From NCBI GenBank assembly GCA_031553705.1, contig JAVBLD010000022.1:1-64000 (forward strand): a stretch of DNA of 64,000 nt. Reading direction: 5' to 3'. A program made the position numbers and the translations under genes. Below the pieces are notes generated by a model. That model was not told the DNA's origin. It did not search any database and was given only the letters and a program-made list of their open reading frames with translations. Each line of letters begins with the position of its first letter. Positions within the stretch are counted from its first letter, which is position 1. Below are positions 35,344 to 44,281 of the stretch, in pieces. Source of the DNA: JAVBLD01 sp031553705 (GTDB taxonomy: Bacteria; Bacteroidota; Bacteroidia; Bacteroidales; Marinifilaceae).

Positions 35344-38300
35344 TTACAATATCGCATCAATAATCTGTTCATTCATCTTTCTAATGTATTCCGACATCTT
35401 AATCACATCGGTAACACCGCTAAAAATCAATGTTAACTTATTATTTTTCTCGTTCATCCGGCACAGCAGGATTTGTTGCTGCACAAAATATAACATACGG
35501 GAAAACACCTCCGATTGATAAAACGGAGAACTCTGTTCCCCAATAAAATAAAGCACCATCCTGCCGTCTTTCACATACAATCGCTCGATACCCAGACGGA
35601 TACAATAATGTCTGATCCGGACAACTTCCGTCAATACTTTCACCGGTGGCGGAATTTCTCCGAAACGATCGCGCAATCTCTCTTCAAATTTTCTCAGGAC
35701 CTCTTCATCATCGATATTGTCCAATTCCCGGTACAACCGGATACGTTCGCTGATATTCTCCACATAGGATTCCGGTATCAACGCCTCAAAATCGACATCG
35801 ATAACACACTCCGTAACAAAACCTTCCCGGAGATCGGAAGAGGCTGTTTCCAATTGCGGAAACTCTTCATCCCGGAGCTCGAGCAGCGCTTCATTCAATA
35901 TCCGTTGATAGGTTTCATAGCCTATCTCGGCAATAAAACCGGACTGTTCTGCTCCGAGGATATTTCCGGCGCCCCGGATATCCAGATCCTGCATAGCAAT
36001 ATTAAACCCGCTTCCCAGACCGCTAAAGTCCTCTATCGCCTTCAAGCGGCGGCGGGCCTCCACATTCACCATATCCAACGGCGGACTCAGCAGGTAGCAA
36101 AACGCCTTCCTGTTGGAACGCCCCACCCGTCCACGAAGCTGGTGTAAGTCGCTCAGTCCGTAATTCTGCGCCTGGTTGATGATGATCGTATTGGCATTCG
36201 GTATATCCAATCCCGACTCGACAATCGTCGTCGCAATCAATACGTCGTAATCGCCACGCATAAAGTCATGCATGACTTTCTCCAACTGCTCTCCGTCCAT
36301 CTGCCCATGAGCAATACAGGTTTTGACCTGCGGAATAATACGATGCAGCATCCGTTGTATGTCCCGGATAGACTCGACCCGGTTATGAATAAAAAACACC
36401 TGTCCGTTACGAGCCATTTCGTACAAAATCGCCTCTTTGATCAGTTTCTCATTAAACCTATGCAATTCAGTGACGATCGGATAACGGTTGGGAGGCGGGG
36501 TACGGATAATCGACATATCACGCGCACCCATTAACGAAAATTGTAATGTACGGGGTATCGGAGTAGCTGTCATGGTAATCGTATCTACATTCACCTTCAT
36601 CCGTTTCAATTTCTCTTTCACTCCCACACCGAACTTTTGCTCCTCGTCGATCACTAGTAATCCTAAATCATTAAACTCCACATCTTTACTAACCAAACGG
36701 TGTGTCCCGATAATAATATCCACCTTCCCGTTTTTCAGGTCGTCCAGAACCCTCTTGATATCAGCGCTCTTTTTCATCCGGCTGATATATTCCACTCGGC
36801 ACGGCATTCCTTCCAGACGCTTCGAAAAGGTATTGTAATGCTGGTATGCCAAAACGGTTGTCGGCACCAACACCGCCACCTGCTTGCTATCGGTCACCGC
36901 TTTAAACGCCGCGCGGATAGCGATCTCGGTTTTTCCAAAACCGACATCCCCGCACACCAACCGGTCCATTACCTGAGGGTGTTCCATATCCGACTTTACC
37001 GCTTCGATGGCCTTTATCTGATCCGGTGTTTCCTCATACATAAACGAAGCTTCCATCTCCTCCTGAAGATAGCTGTCTTTTGAAAAAGCATATGCCAGCT
37101 CTTTCTTACGCTTGGCATAAAGCATAATCAACTCCCGGGCTATATCTTTTACCCTGGATTTGGTTTTCTGCTTTAACCGGTTCCATGCTTCCCCTCCCAA
37201 ACGGTTTACAGCCGGAGATTCTCCGTCTTTTCCTTTATACTTCGATATCTTATGTAGTGAATGCAATCCGACATATAACTCAGAATTGTTCTTATACACT
37301 AGGCGTATAGACTCCTGCTCTCTTCCGTTATTATTGATCTTCACCAATCCGCCGAACCGTCCGATACCATGATCGATATGCACGACATAATCTCCAGGAT
37401 GCAGGTTTTGAAGCTCACTTAACGTGATCGACTCCCGCCCTTTCCGGATGCGTGTCGTTTGAAGCCGGTATTTATGATAACGGTCGAATATCTGATGTTC
37501 CGTATAAACACAAATACGCAATGATGCATCTGCAAAACCCTCATGAATCGTGCCCCGCAGATAAATAAACTCCACCGGACGACCTTTGTCTGAAAAAATA
37601 TCGCGGATACGCTGGATCTGCATCTCGTTATTCGAACAGACAAACAGCTCGTACCCGTTATTCCGCTTTACCTGCAATGCTTCTGCAAATAGTTCGAAAT
37701 GTTTGTTGACGGCCGGTTGCGACTCGCATTCCGCATCGACGGATTCGCCCCGAAAAAAAAGATCGGGTCCCCACTCGATCACCGCACAGGTATTGATATA
37801 ATCAAACCATATACTTTCCGCCGTCAACACCTTTTCCCCACCTGCGTCCGCCCGTAAGGCCTTTATTTTATCATTCAGGAACATTCCGTTCTGTATCCAC
37901 CATAACGGCCGTTCTGTAAAATAGGCAAACAGATCCGTGTATCCAGCACCACTGACCGAACCGCTCAGATCCGGTACGATAGAGATCTTCTCCGCCTGTC
38001 GATCGGAAGTTTGTGTCTCCACATCAAAGAAGCGAATACTCTCTACCTCATCGCCGAAAAAATCAAGCCGTACCGGCTGCTCTTCGGCAAAAGAGTAGAC
38101 ATCGACAATACTACCCCGGATAGAAAACTGCCCCGGTTCATACACAAAATCCTCTCTGACAAATCCGTACTCAGCCAGTAAATTCTCAATAAAGGAGATC
38201 GATAAGGTATCTCCTCTACGCACCGTCATCGACATATTGACCAGCACCTCCTTATCTACCACCCGTTCGGCCAATGCCTCAGGATAGGTAATCAAAATAT

Positions 38301-38664
38301 CAATCTGTCCGTTGACTACATTATTTAATACCTCCGTCCGTACCAGAACCGAATCGTTATCTTTCTCCTCTTCATTGATCACCCGCCGGTAGGACGAAGG
38401 CAGGAAACCGACCTTCTTTTCATCGACAAAAATCAATACATCATTATAAAAATAAGCAGCCTCCTCCCGGTCATTCAACACGACCACCTGCACTCCCTCT
38501 CTTTTTTCATGCAATGCGCTTACCAGTAATGACATTACTGAGCCTGCATTGTTAATCAATCTATATTTTCGACTATCCGGAGTCTTGAGCTTTTCCGTCA
38601 GTCGTTTTACTACCGGAGCAGCCAGATATTTCTTTAATAAATCCTTCGTATCCAACTTTTTCAC
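35344..38664 (-). CDS. mfd: transcription-repair coupling factor
   Basis: About 1,106 residues. Mfd removes RNA polymerase stalled at DNA lesions and recruits UvrA. Domains in order: UvrB-like N-terminal region (about 30-330), RNA-polymerase-interacting CarD-like domain (HPGDYVVHIDHGIGRFGG), helicase motor with Walker A GDVGFGKTE, box VIDEEQKFGV and the TATPIPRTLQFS motif, then the TRCF domain to the C-terminus. The frame continues to an ATG at 38712, but that part is promoter and IS110-derived DNA. GTG 38664 or TTG 38655 are the plausible starts; TTG aligns best with the usual N-terminus. It overlaps the IS110 remnant frame by one base. Confidence 0.93.
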   Translation of the reverse strand: MKKLDTKDLLKKYLAAPVVKRLTEKLKTPDSRKYRLINNAGSVMSLLVSALHEKREGVQVVVLNDREEAAYFYNDVLIFVDEKKVGFLPSSYRRVINEEEKDNDSVLVRTEVLNNVVNGQIDILITYPEALAERVVDKEVLVNMSMTVRRGDTLSISFIENLLAEYGFVREDFVYEPGQFSIRGSIVDVYSFAEEQPVRLDFFGDEVESIRFFDVETQTSDRQAEKISIVPDLSGSVSGAGYTDLFAYFTERPLWWIQNGMFLNDKIKALRADAGGEKVLTAESIWFDYINTCAVIEWGPDLFFRGESVDAECESQPAVNKHFELFAEALQVKRNNGYELFVCSNNEMQIQRIRDIFSDKGRPVEFIYLRGTIHEGFADASLRICVYTEHQIFDRYHKYRLQTTRIRKGRESITLSELQNLHPGDYVVHIDHGIGRFGGLVKINNNGREQESIRLVYKNNSELYVGLHSLHKISKYKGKDGESPAVNRLGGEAWNRLKQKTKSRVKDIARELIMLYAKRKKELAYAFSKDSYLQEEMEASFMYEETPDQIKAIEAVKSDMEHPQVMDRLVCGDVGFGKTEIAIRAAFKAVTDSKQVAVLVPTTVLAYQHYNTFSKRLEGMPCRVEYISRMKKSADIKRVLDDLKNGKVDIIIGTHRLVSKDVEFNDLGLLVIDEEQKFGVGVKEKLKRMKVNVDTITMTATPIPRTLQFSLMGARDMSIIRTPPPNRYPIVTELHRFNEKLIKEAILYEMARNGQVFFIHNRVESIRDIQRMLHRIIPQVKTCIAHGQMDGEQLEKVMHDFMRGDYDVLIATTIVESGLDIPNANTIIINQAQNYGLSDLHQLRGRVGRSNRKAFCYLLSPPLDMVNVEARRRLKAIEDFSGLGSGFNIAMQDLDIRGAGNILGAEQSGFIAEIGYETYQRILNEALLELRDEEFPQLETASSDLREGFVTECVIDVDFEALIPESYVENISERIRLYRELDNIDDEEVLRKFEERLRDRFGEIPPPVKVLTEVVRIRHYCIRLGIERLYVKDGRMVLYFIGEQSSPFYQSEVFSRMLYFVQQQILLCRMNEKNNKLTLIFSGVTDVIKMSEYIRKMNEQIIDAIL

Positions 38665-39225
38665 TATTTTCCGCAAATGTAGCGAATAAAAAAGTAAGTA
38701 ACAGCAAAACATCTGGCAATAATCTTAGTCCTTATAGCATTAACAATCGAAGCTTTATGCTTACCTTCGGCTATCTTTCGTTTATAATATGCTTTCATTT
38801 GCGGATCCCAGGACATCGCTGTGATCGCTGCTCTGGTCAAATATACCTTTGCCTTTTTGTTTGCCAAGCGAGAAGTTTGCGTTTTTCCCCGAATAGAAAT
38901 ACCTGAAGAATGTTCAAATGGAGCCACCCCACAATAACAGGCAAATTTTCTTGGTTCTGAAAAGCGTTGGAGATTATCTGTCACACATAACAGGACAATA
39001 GCATTGATCATTCCTATATCTGTTATACTTTTCAATAACTCATAGTTGGTCGATAAAGACATACTTGAAGTAATAATTTCTTCCATTCGCGATTCTTTTA
39101 GCATCAATTCGATCATTCTTACCGCATTGCAAACCAATGGATTTCTTGATTGACAAAGGACAGGCAAAAGCCAAATTAAAAGTCTTTTTTCCAACGTCAA
39201 GACCTACAAAATGAGAATAATTCAT
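38664..39225 (-). pseudogene. decayed IS110-family transposase
   Basis: The N-terminal piece (ATG 39225; 61 residues with HFVGLDVGKKTFNLAFA, the first RuvC-like Asp) is joined directly to a segment from further along the protein (SIKKSIGLQCGKNDRIDAKRIA), so a block of roughly 70 residues is deleted. A second deletion and frame change then leads into the C-terminal Transposase_20 domain (NYELLKSITDIGMINA, KFACYCGVAPFEHSSGISIRGK, AYYKRKIAEGKHKASIVNAIRTK). Near its 3' end the frame departs from the family after CFAV and runs into the mfd promoter. Most catalytic acidic residues are lost, so the element cannot move itself. Confidence 0.9.
38674..38681 (-). promoter_or_regulatory. -7 box (TACATTTG) of mfd
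   Basis: The reverse strand reads TACATTTG, with a TTG 23 bases upstream that lies inside the IS110 transposase remnant. The predicted transcript start would be only about 4-13 bases before the GTG or TTG start codons of mfd. Confidence 0.5.
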
Positions 39226-39551
39226 AACTTCGTATTTACAGCATTAAACATTAATGAGAAAAGCTAATACATTTATTTAGGTCGTGAGCCTATAATTCTA
39301 ACTGGCTATATTCTCCATAGAGAGAGTTGCTATATGATTCAGTCCATAAGCCATGGTGATTCGTCTAACAGTTAGTTCACTGCAACTTCTCTTTTCAAAT
39401 ATACAGTTTCTATATTGGGTTATTATACCGTAAAAGTAAATGTAACAAAAAGCCCCTTATTAATGGGTGAAATTATTCTATACACCTGTATATGTCGCAA
39501 AAATCCGGCAATTACATTAGCAACTGCCGGATTCTTTATAATGCGAAGGAA
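39226..39551. other. non-coding end of the IS110 remnant and island border
   Basis: This stretch is upstream of the IS110 transposase start and downstream of the DUF1254 island. In IS110-type elements the non-coding end beside the transposase start carries the RNA that guides target choice (bridge RNA), so 39226 to about 39420 may hold a relic of it. A terminator lies at 39502-39533. No real ORF was found. Confidence 0.45.
39502..39533 (-). terminator. terminator of the DUF1254/porin gene run
   Basis: A perfect 9-base GC-rich stem (39502-39510 and 39525-39533) with a 14-base loop lies just past the fossil tail of a DUF1254 gene. On the reverse strand it is followed by a T-rich tract. Confidence 0.7.
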
Positions 39552-39605
39552 TTATTTCACCTTCTCGAAATCATCGGGTTCCCACGAGCTGTCGAAAGCC
39601 GGGGC
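39552..39605 (-). pseudogene. 18-codon fossil tail of a DUF1254/DUF1214 gene
   Basis: Directly after the stop of the barrel gene (39607) and in another frame, the reverse strand reads APAFDSSWEPDDFEKVK and then TAA. This closely matches the C-terminus of the intact gene at 40491 (GPAFDGSWKPGDFEEVK). It has no start and no body. It is best explained as what is left of another tandem copy after deletion between repeated units. It was never annotated as a gene because of its size. Confidence 0.8.
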
Positions 39606-39606
39606 T

Positions 39607-40425
39607 TTATTGCGCAAAGATGATCTGGAATTGGGCGATGGCCATCCACCGGCCTACTTCCCGAGGGACAACCGCGTTGTAGAATCCCTGCATCGAAGCG
39701 CTGTAAAAGAACTGGCCCAGCTTAAAGGTTTTTCCTGCGCCCGCTCCTACGGGAACCATCCACTTGTCGCCCGAATCGGCCAGCCAGTTAGATGTTACGG
39801 TGGAATTGCTCTCCAGGTACCAACCTTTCGGAAAGTTGTAATAAGCTACGTACTGTACGCTGAACGTATTGACCTTGTTGGCGCCCTCACCGCCAAACGA
39901 CCAGAAGTTCTGGGCCACAAAACCGCCCGAAAATTTGTTCCCGTTATAGTAAATCAACCCCGCAGGCCCCATGCTCAGGCGGTTGCTGCCCAATTCGGGC
40001 GTCGTCCGGGTGGGGATCTGCAACGTTGGGCCTACGCCCCATATCCATTTGCCTTTGGGCTTCGTGGCGGGACGGATAAAGGCATTCAGCAGGATATTTC
40101 CCATTCCGAATACCTTTTTCCCGCCTTCGGTCATCGGCGGAAGCCATTGGAACGGAATGATGGTATAGGTGTTTATCTTTACCTTATCGGCGATCGTGAA
40201 CGGGAATACCGGCTGGATGGAGAGCGAATTGGCATTGCCTTCGCCCACGGGTACGGTGACGTTTTGCAAGAATACGGTCTGGTATCCGCTCATCGGGTTC
40301 TGTTTTTCCCGGGTCACCTCCTCCACAGTAAGCGTTTTCTTTTGCAGCGAGTCCGTTTGCTGTGCCCCGGCCTGCAGACCGATGAGGATGGTAATTGACA
40401 GAATGATTAAATATTTGGCTTTCAT
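39607..40425 (-). CDS. MetA-type outer-membrane barrel protein (distal copy)
   Basis: This 272-residue protein has a signal peptide (about 1-21, ending AGA). The body has alternating strands typical of the phenol-degradation MetA-like family (PF13557), small porin-type barrels: TVPVGEGNANSLSIQPVFPFTIADKV, IPFQWLPP, GMGNILLNAF, WIWGVGPTLQIPT, and a C-terminal QFQIIFAQ. It should sit in the outer membrane. It is paired with DUF1254 proteins here, as in several Bacteroidetes and Proteobacteria I recall. The substrate is unknown. A 327-residue forward ORF on the other strand is a shadow. Confidence 0.8.
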   Translation of the reverse strand: MKAKYLIILSITILIGLQAGAQQTDSLQKKTLTVEEVTREKQNPMSGYQTVFLQNVTVPVGEGNANSLSIQPVFPFTIADKVKINTYTIIPFQWLPPMTEGGKKVFGMGNILLNAFIRPATKPKGKWIWGVGPTLQIPTRTTPELGSNRLSMGPAGLIYYNGNKFSGGFVAQNFWSFGGEGANKVNTFSVQYVAYYNFPKGWYLESNSTVTSNWLADSGDKWMVPVGAGAGKTFKLGQFFYSASMQGFYNAVVPREVGRWMAIAQFQIIFAQ

Positions 40426-40490
40426 GGTACCTGTATTTAAAAAGAACCTGACAGGATTCGAAATCTGACAGGCTCTTTGTGTGTGATAAA

Positions 40491-41987
40491 TTATTTTACT
40501 TCTTCAAAATCGCCCGGTTTCCAAGAGCCGTCGAAAGCGGGGCCTTCGGGGCCGTAAATGCGGAAGTAAGTAAACCAACCTTTGTTTGGTTCGGTTTGAA
40601 CCCACAATGCATTCTTATCTGCCGGGACTTCGGGCCCGAAGTACAAATTAACGAAAGTTCCTTTAAGGTCTTTGGCTTCGTGCAACGAGCGGATAGCCGA
40701 TGCTTTGTCCGGATGAATAGGTATTTCGCCACGGGTTTGCGCATCGTAAACCGTAACCGACCAGAACAATTTGGCTGGAACAGGCAACGGAACAGTCAGC
40801 TTGTAATTCTTGCTTCCGTCGAGATATGCACCAGTATTATCACGTGCGCCAAGCCAATAAATGGAACCTGCTCCGGGTTTGCGGTTAAACATGGCAGGCG
40901 ATTCTATTTGAGCCTGATAGAACCATTTTTCACGAGCGTATAAATCGGTATAATTTTCCGTATTAAACTGGCCATCGGCGCCATATCGAAGTACGGCCCA
41001 TTCCCATTTGCGATCGTTCCAGGCGATGCGGTCGGGGCGACGGTCGGCAAACGACTGTACGCGCATGATGGCGTTACCTGTTTTAGCCGCCTTTTCCAGG
41101 ATGGCTTTCATGCGTGTATCGGGATTGAACGGCTTACCTTTTTCAATACCCAATTCTGCCAATTCGCCATACATGCTTCGGTATTCGGGATTGACTGCTT
41201 CGTTGTCTATCAACCAGGACAGTTTTTCCCAATACTGCAAATTGTCTTCCCATGGGGCCGGATTGATAACTACTTTTTCTTGCCCCGCCCAGTCTATCCA
41301 TTTGGCTTCGGGCCATTTGATATTCTTATCCAGGGGATAAATCTTAACTTTCTCGTACATGGCATTGACGGCCTCTACCCCACCTTCCAGCACCATGGCG
41401 CGAAGCATCAACAATAACCGATTGGTGGTCGATTTTCCGATATAGTATCCTTCGGGAATTTTGCCTGTATATCCTGGGGGGATGACCAGATGTTTGCCGC
41501 CTTTCCCTTTATCGGGGCCGGGCAAGCCGATATCCATTACATATAGCTGGTTCAGGTCGTTGACAACCGACATAATGGGGCCCGGCGGAACTTCGATGAC
41601 AACAGGGCCGCATTGGCTCATATCAAGGGCAAGCGCAGCATAGCGAGTGTCCGAATTAGGGGTGAAGGCCCAGATTTTCGGGGTCGCATCTATACTTGCA
41701 TAGACTTCATTCGGTTTCATCCCAGTGGCAATATTTCCATCCCATGCGCCTAAAGCCGACATCGAAGGATAAAAGAAGCGGTAGCATTGAACCGCGCGGT
41801 TCAGGTCGGCCTCGTCGTAGGCATTCTGTACGGTCGCCGCAGTGGGATATCCGCCAACAAATTCATACCCGGATGTTGCGTCCGTTTTTTGTGCTGTCGA
41901 TTGTTTTTGTTGATTGTTGCAGGATGCCATCAACAGCGGAATTGCCAACAGCAGTGTTCCAAGTTTGATTTTTTTTAATGTTTTCAT
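40491..41987 (-). CDS. DUF1254/DUF1214 lipoprotein (copy C)
   Basis: The 498 residues start with a lipobox LMASC (Cys23). DUF1254 (about 60-230, AVQCYRFFYPSMSALGAWDGN; VVIEVPPGPIMSVVNDLNQLYVMDIGLPGPD) is followed by a helical linker and DUF1214 (about 370-495, NYKLTVPLPVPAKLFWSVTVYDAQTRGEI; ALWVQTEPNKGWFTYFRIYGPEGPAF). The function of the family is not established; proteins are periplasmic or surface. The C-terminus is the template for the fossil tail at 39552-39605. It lies 26 bases after copy B and 65 before the barrel gene. Confidence 0.85.
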   Translation of the reverse strand: MKTLKKIKLGTLLLAIPLLMASCNNQQKQSTAQKTDATSGYEFVGGYPTAATVQNAYDEADLNRAVQCYRFFYPSMSALGAWDGNIATGMKPNEVYASIDATPKIWAFTPNSDTRYAALALDMSQCGPVVIEVPPGPIMSVVNDLNQLYVMDIGLPGPDKGKGGKHLVIPPGYTGKIPEGYYIGKSTTNRLLLMLRAMVLEGGVEAVNAMYEKVKIYPLDKNIKWPEAKWIDWAGQEKVVINPAPWEDNLQYWEKLSWLIDNEAVNPEYRSMYGELAELGIEKGKPFNPDTRMKAILEKAAKTGNAIMRVQSFADRRPDRIAWNDRKWEWAVLRYGADGQFNTENYTDLYAREKWFYQAQIESPAMFNRKPGAGSIYWLGARDNTGAYLDGSKNYKLTVPLPVPAKLFWSVTVYDAQTRGEIPIHPDKASAIRSLHEAKDLKGTFVNLYFGPEVPADKNALWVQTEPNKGWFTYFRIYGPEGPAFDGSWKPGDFEEVK

Positions 41988-42013
41988 CTTTCCCGATTGT
42001 TTAGGTTATTAAT

Positions 42014-43492
42014 TTATTCCACTTTCACCACATCGTTCAACGTCCATGGCGAAGTGCTTTTTAGCACTTCGGGATTTGCCCCGTAAATGCGGAACATGAG
42101 GAAGAAATCCTGTCCGGCGACGGTCGATACCCAGTTGCTTTCGTATCCCTTGGGCGGATTGAGGCTAAAATAGACATCCACTGAGCCATCCGCATTTTTT
42201 TTCAGGTTTTGGAATGAGTTAACCCCCACGGATTGGGCATTGCGGATAAAGCCTGAGGTTTGATTGTCTTGTGCAATGACCGACCAAAATTGGGTAGTGG
42301 GCACATTGGCAGGAACGGTCAATTTGTAGGTGTTTGAGCCGTTGAAAAACTTGTCGTGGGCATCCCGGTACGTTTTTATATACAGGTTGGGCGATGACTT
42401 CACGGCAGATCCAAACACCCCGTAGAAAAAGAATGCAAGATCGTCGACCAGTACCCTGTCGGGGAAAAGTCCGAATGTTCCGGTGGCGCGCGATTTAACC
42501 AATTCCGGCGAGACGATGATACGCCATTGTTTGCCCGGCCACTTGAAAGCGCCCGTGTGGTCATAGCCATCAATCAGATAAGCGTGGACATCTTGAATGG
42601 CTTGTTCGAAGATGGTTTTCATGCCGGCATCCGGTTTGAACTCGATATCTTTTCCGATACCGATGGTATAAAATAACCCCATCATGGAAAGGTCGTGCGT
42701 TTGCACGGGTTCTTCTTTGACAAGCTTCGCCAGGTTGGTGTAGTAGCTGATGTCGAATTGAGTGATGCCTTCAAAGGGTTTATCGTATACATCTATGTAA
42801 CGGATGGCTTTTGAGGGATTGCTCTGCGGATATATCTTCAACTTATGCAGGTAGGCAATGGCATTGTCCACATCTTTTTTACTGCTACTTTTGGGAATTA
42901 CGCGCAAAAGGCTATAAATATTGTATGTTTCGGATGGCACAGCAGTATAGCCGGCAGGTACATTTCCTTTGTAGCCGGGGGGCAGCAAGAGGTATTTGCC
43001 GCCCGTACCTTTGCTACCCTCGGTGTTTCCCACATCTGCCAATGGTTTGTTCCGAGCTGAGATAAGCGAGCCGAAAAGCGCGGCGTCCTCGGGCACAGGT
43101 ATGTCCACTACCACAGGACTGTCTTTAAGGTTGCAAAAAAACATCACGTAGTTGGTTGAGTTGTTGGGTGTGGTGGTCTGGAATTTCCAGTTGGCGAACT
43201 GCGAGAAATAGATCACGTCGTTGTACTGCGCCCCGGCATCGCGGAAATAGGCCTGCCGCATGGCGTCGAAGTTCATCAGGGGCATCCCCCATATCGCCGC
43301 TTCCACGGCGCGGGAATAATGCAGGTCGTGCTTTATCTTATCGATGCCGCTTTGCGCATGTTTCGCTTCTTCTGTCTTCTCACCCTTGCCTTGCGGTTGG
43401 TTGCAGGAAGCGGATACTACCGCCACGGCTGCTGCGAGCAGGAAGGCCGCAGTTCTGATACTCAATCTGATTGTTTTCATCGGTTCATTCAT
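42014..43492 (-). CDS. DUF1254/DUF1214 lipoprotein (copy B)
   Basis: The 492 residues begin with a lipobox VSASC (Cys30). They show the same two-domain layout as copies A and C: DUF1254 (RAVEAAIWGMPLMNFDAMRQAYF, VVVDIPVPEDAALFGSL) and DUF1214 (YKLTVPANVPTTQFWSVIAQDNQTSGF, DFFLMFRIYGANPEV). It starts inside the stop of the upstream barrel gene (TAATG), so the two are translationally coupled. Met5 is an alternative start. The coding DNA looks richer in G+C than the flanking core genes. Confidence 0.85.
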   Translation of the reverse strand: MNEPMKTIRLSIRTAAFLLAAAVAVVSASCNQPQGKGEKTEEAKHAQSGIDKIKHDLHYSRAVEAAIWGMPLMNFDAMRQAYFRDAGAQYNDVIYFSQFANWKFQTTTPNNSTNYVMFFCNLKDSPVVVDIPVPEDAALFGSLISARNKPLADVGNTEGSKGTGGKYLLLPPGYKGNVPAGYTAVPSETYNIYSLLRVIPKSSSKKDVDNAIAYLHKLKIYPQSNPSKAIRYIDVYDKPFEGITQFDISYYTNLAKLVKEEPVQTHDLSMMGLFYTIGIGKDIEFKPDAGMKTIFEQAIQDVHAYLIDGYDHTGAFKWPGKQWRIIVSPELVKSRATGTFGLFPDRVLVDDLAFFFYGVFGSAVKSSPNLYIKTYRDAHDKFFNGSNTYKLTVPANVPTTQFWSVIAQDNQTSGFIRNAQSVGVNSFQNLKKNADGSVDVYFSLNPPKGYESNWVSTVAGQDFFLMFRIYGANPEVLKSTSPWTLNDVVKVE

Positions 43493-44280
43493 TAAAACTG
43501 CGTATTAAATCCAATAAATAGTTGAAATTTAGGCTGCCCGATGCCGCGCACCGCTACGGAATATTGCGGTTCGGCGAAGATGTTGAACACGGTGCGGCCA
43601 TGCGACTTGAGTACCTTACCGATACCCAGACCGATGGGGATGTTGTAATTTCCATCGTTCAGGTCGAACGACCAGATGCCCGTACTGCGCAGGTAGGTGC
43701 CCCCGCCCAATTGCCACATAAAAAATATCTGGGGCGTGAGCAGGCTGACGTCATCCCTGTCTTCATCCCCGGCGAAAGAGATCTGCCATTGCAGCAGGGA
43801 GCCAAACTGGACCACGTCGCTTTTGGAGAAAAACGCCATGATCGAAAGTCCGGTCTGCCATTTGCCCTGTCCGAGGCCGTGGCTACCCGTGGGCGCGATC
43901 AGCAATGGCCCGACGCCTAAACTGATCCCTTCCTTTTTCGTCAGTTTGTAGATGGCGAACACGCTGAAGTCACCGAAGCCCGTCGTCGGTGCGGTTTCCG
44001 GCAGCGATTGGGTAACGAACGGCATCGTCGCCCGCAAGAAAACACGACCGACAGGTTGCGCATAGCGGAACATCACCTGGTTCATCGTCGCATCCTGGAT
44101 TCCATAAAGCGACGGCATCACATAATTGTGCACGTTGAACGTTTTCTTCGGGGCCAGCGGGTTATTGGCCTGCTTGATCATCTCGATATCCATCTGCTGG
44201 TGCTGGGCGTTGGACGCCGCAGGAAAACCGAACACGGCTACTGCAAATAGGACAGCCACGTTTCTGATATTTGTTTTCAT
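43492..44280 (-). CDS. MetA-type outer-membrane barrel protein (proximal copy)
   Basis: This 262-residue protein has a signal peptide (about 1-25, ending SNA) and short alternating strands ending in QLFIGFNTQF, a typical barrel C-terminus. Motifs such as VGRVFLRATMPFVTQSLPETAPTTGFGDFSVFAIYKL and LGVGPLLIAPTGS fit the MetA-like family (PF13557). Only one base separates its start from the stop of DUF1254 copy A. The stop overlaps the start of copy B, so A, barrel and B form a tight unit. It is clearly diverged from the distal barrel, so the duplication is old or the genes arrived separately. Confidence 0.82.
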   Translation of the reverse strand: MKTNIRNVAVLFAVAVFGFPAASNAQHQQMDIEMIKQANNPLAPKKTFNVHNYVMPSLYGIQDATMNQVMFRYAQPVGRVFLRATMPFVTQSLPETAPTTGFGDFSVFAIYKLTKKEGISLGVGPLLIAPTGSHGLGQGKWQTGLSIMAFFSKSDVVQFGSLLQWQISFAGDEDRDDVSLLTPQIFFMWQLGGGTYLRSTGIWSFDLNDGNYNIPIGLGIGKVLKSHGRTVFNIFAEPQYSVAVRGIGQPKFQLFIGFNTQF

Positions 44281-44281
44281 A

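Noticed and set aside
35515..36147. 210-codon forward ORF opposite mfd
   Set aside because: Antisense to the conserved TRCF and helicase regions of mfd, with a composition typical of a shadow frame.
38665..38712. Extended N-terminus of mfd from ATG 38712
   Set aside because: These codons cover the promoter box and the IS110-derived sequence and do not resemble any Mfd N-terminus.
39415..40398. 327-codon forward ORF opposite the distal barrel gene
   Set aside because: It is antisense to a clear signal-peptide-bearing barrel gene, its translation is rich in Arg, Gly and Pro with no domain pattern, and its first part runs through a terminator.
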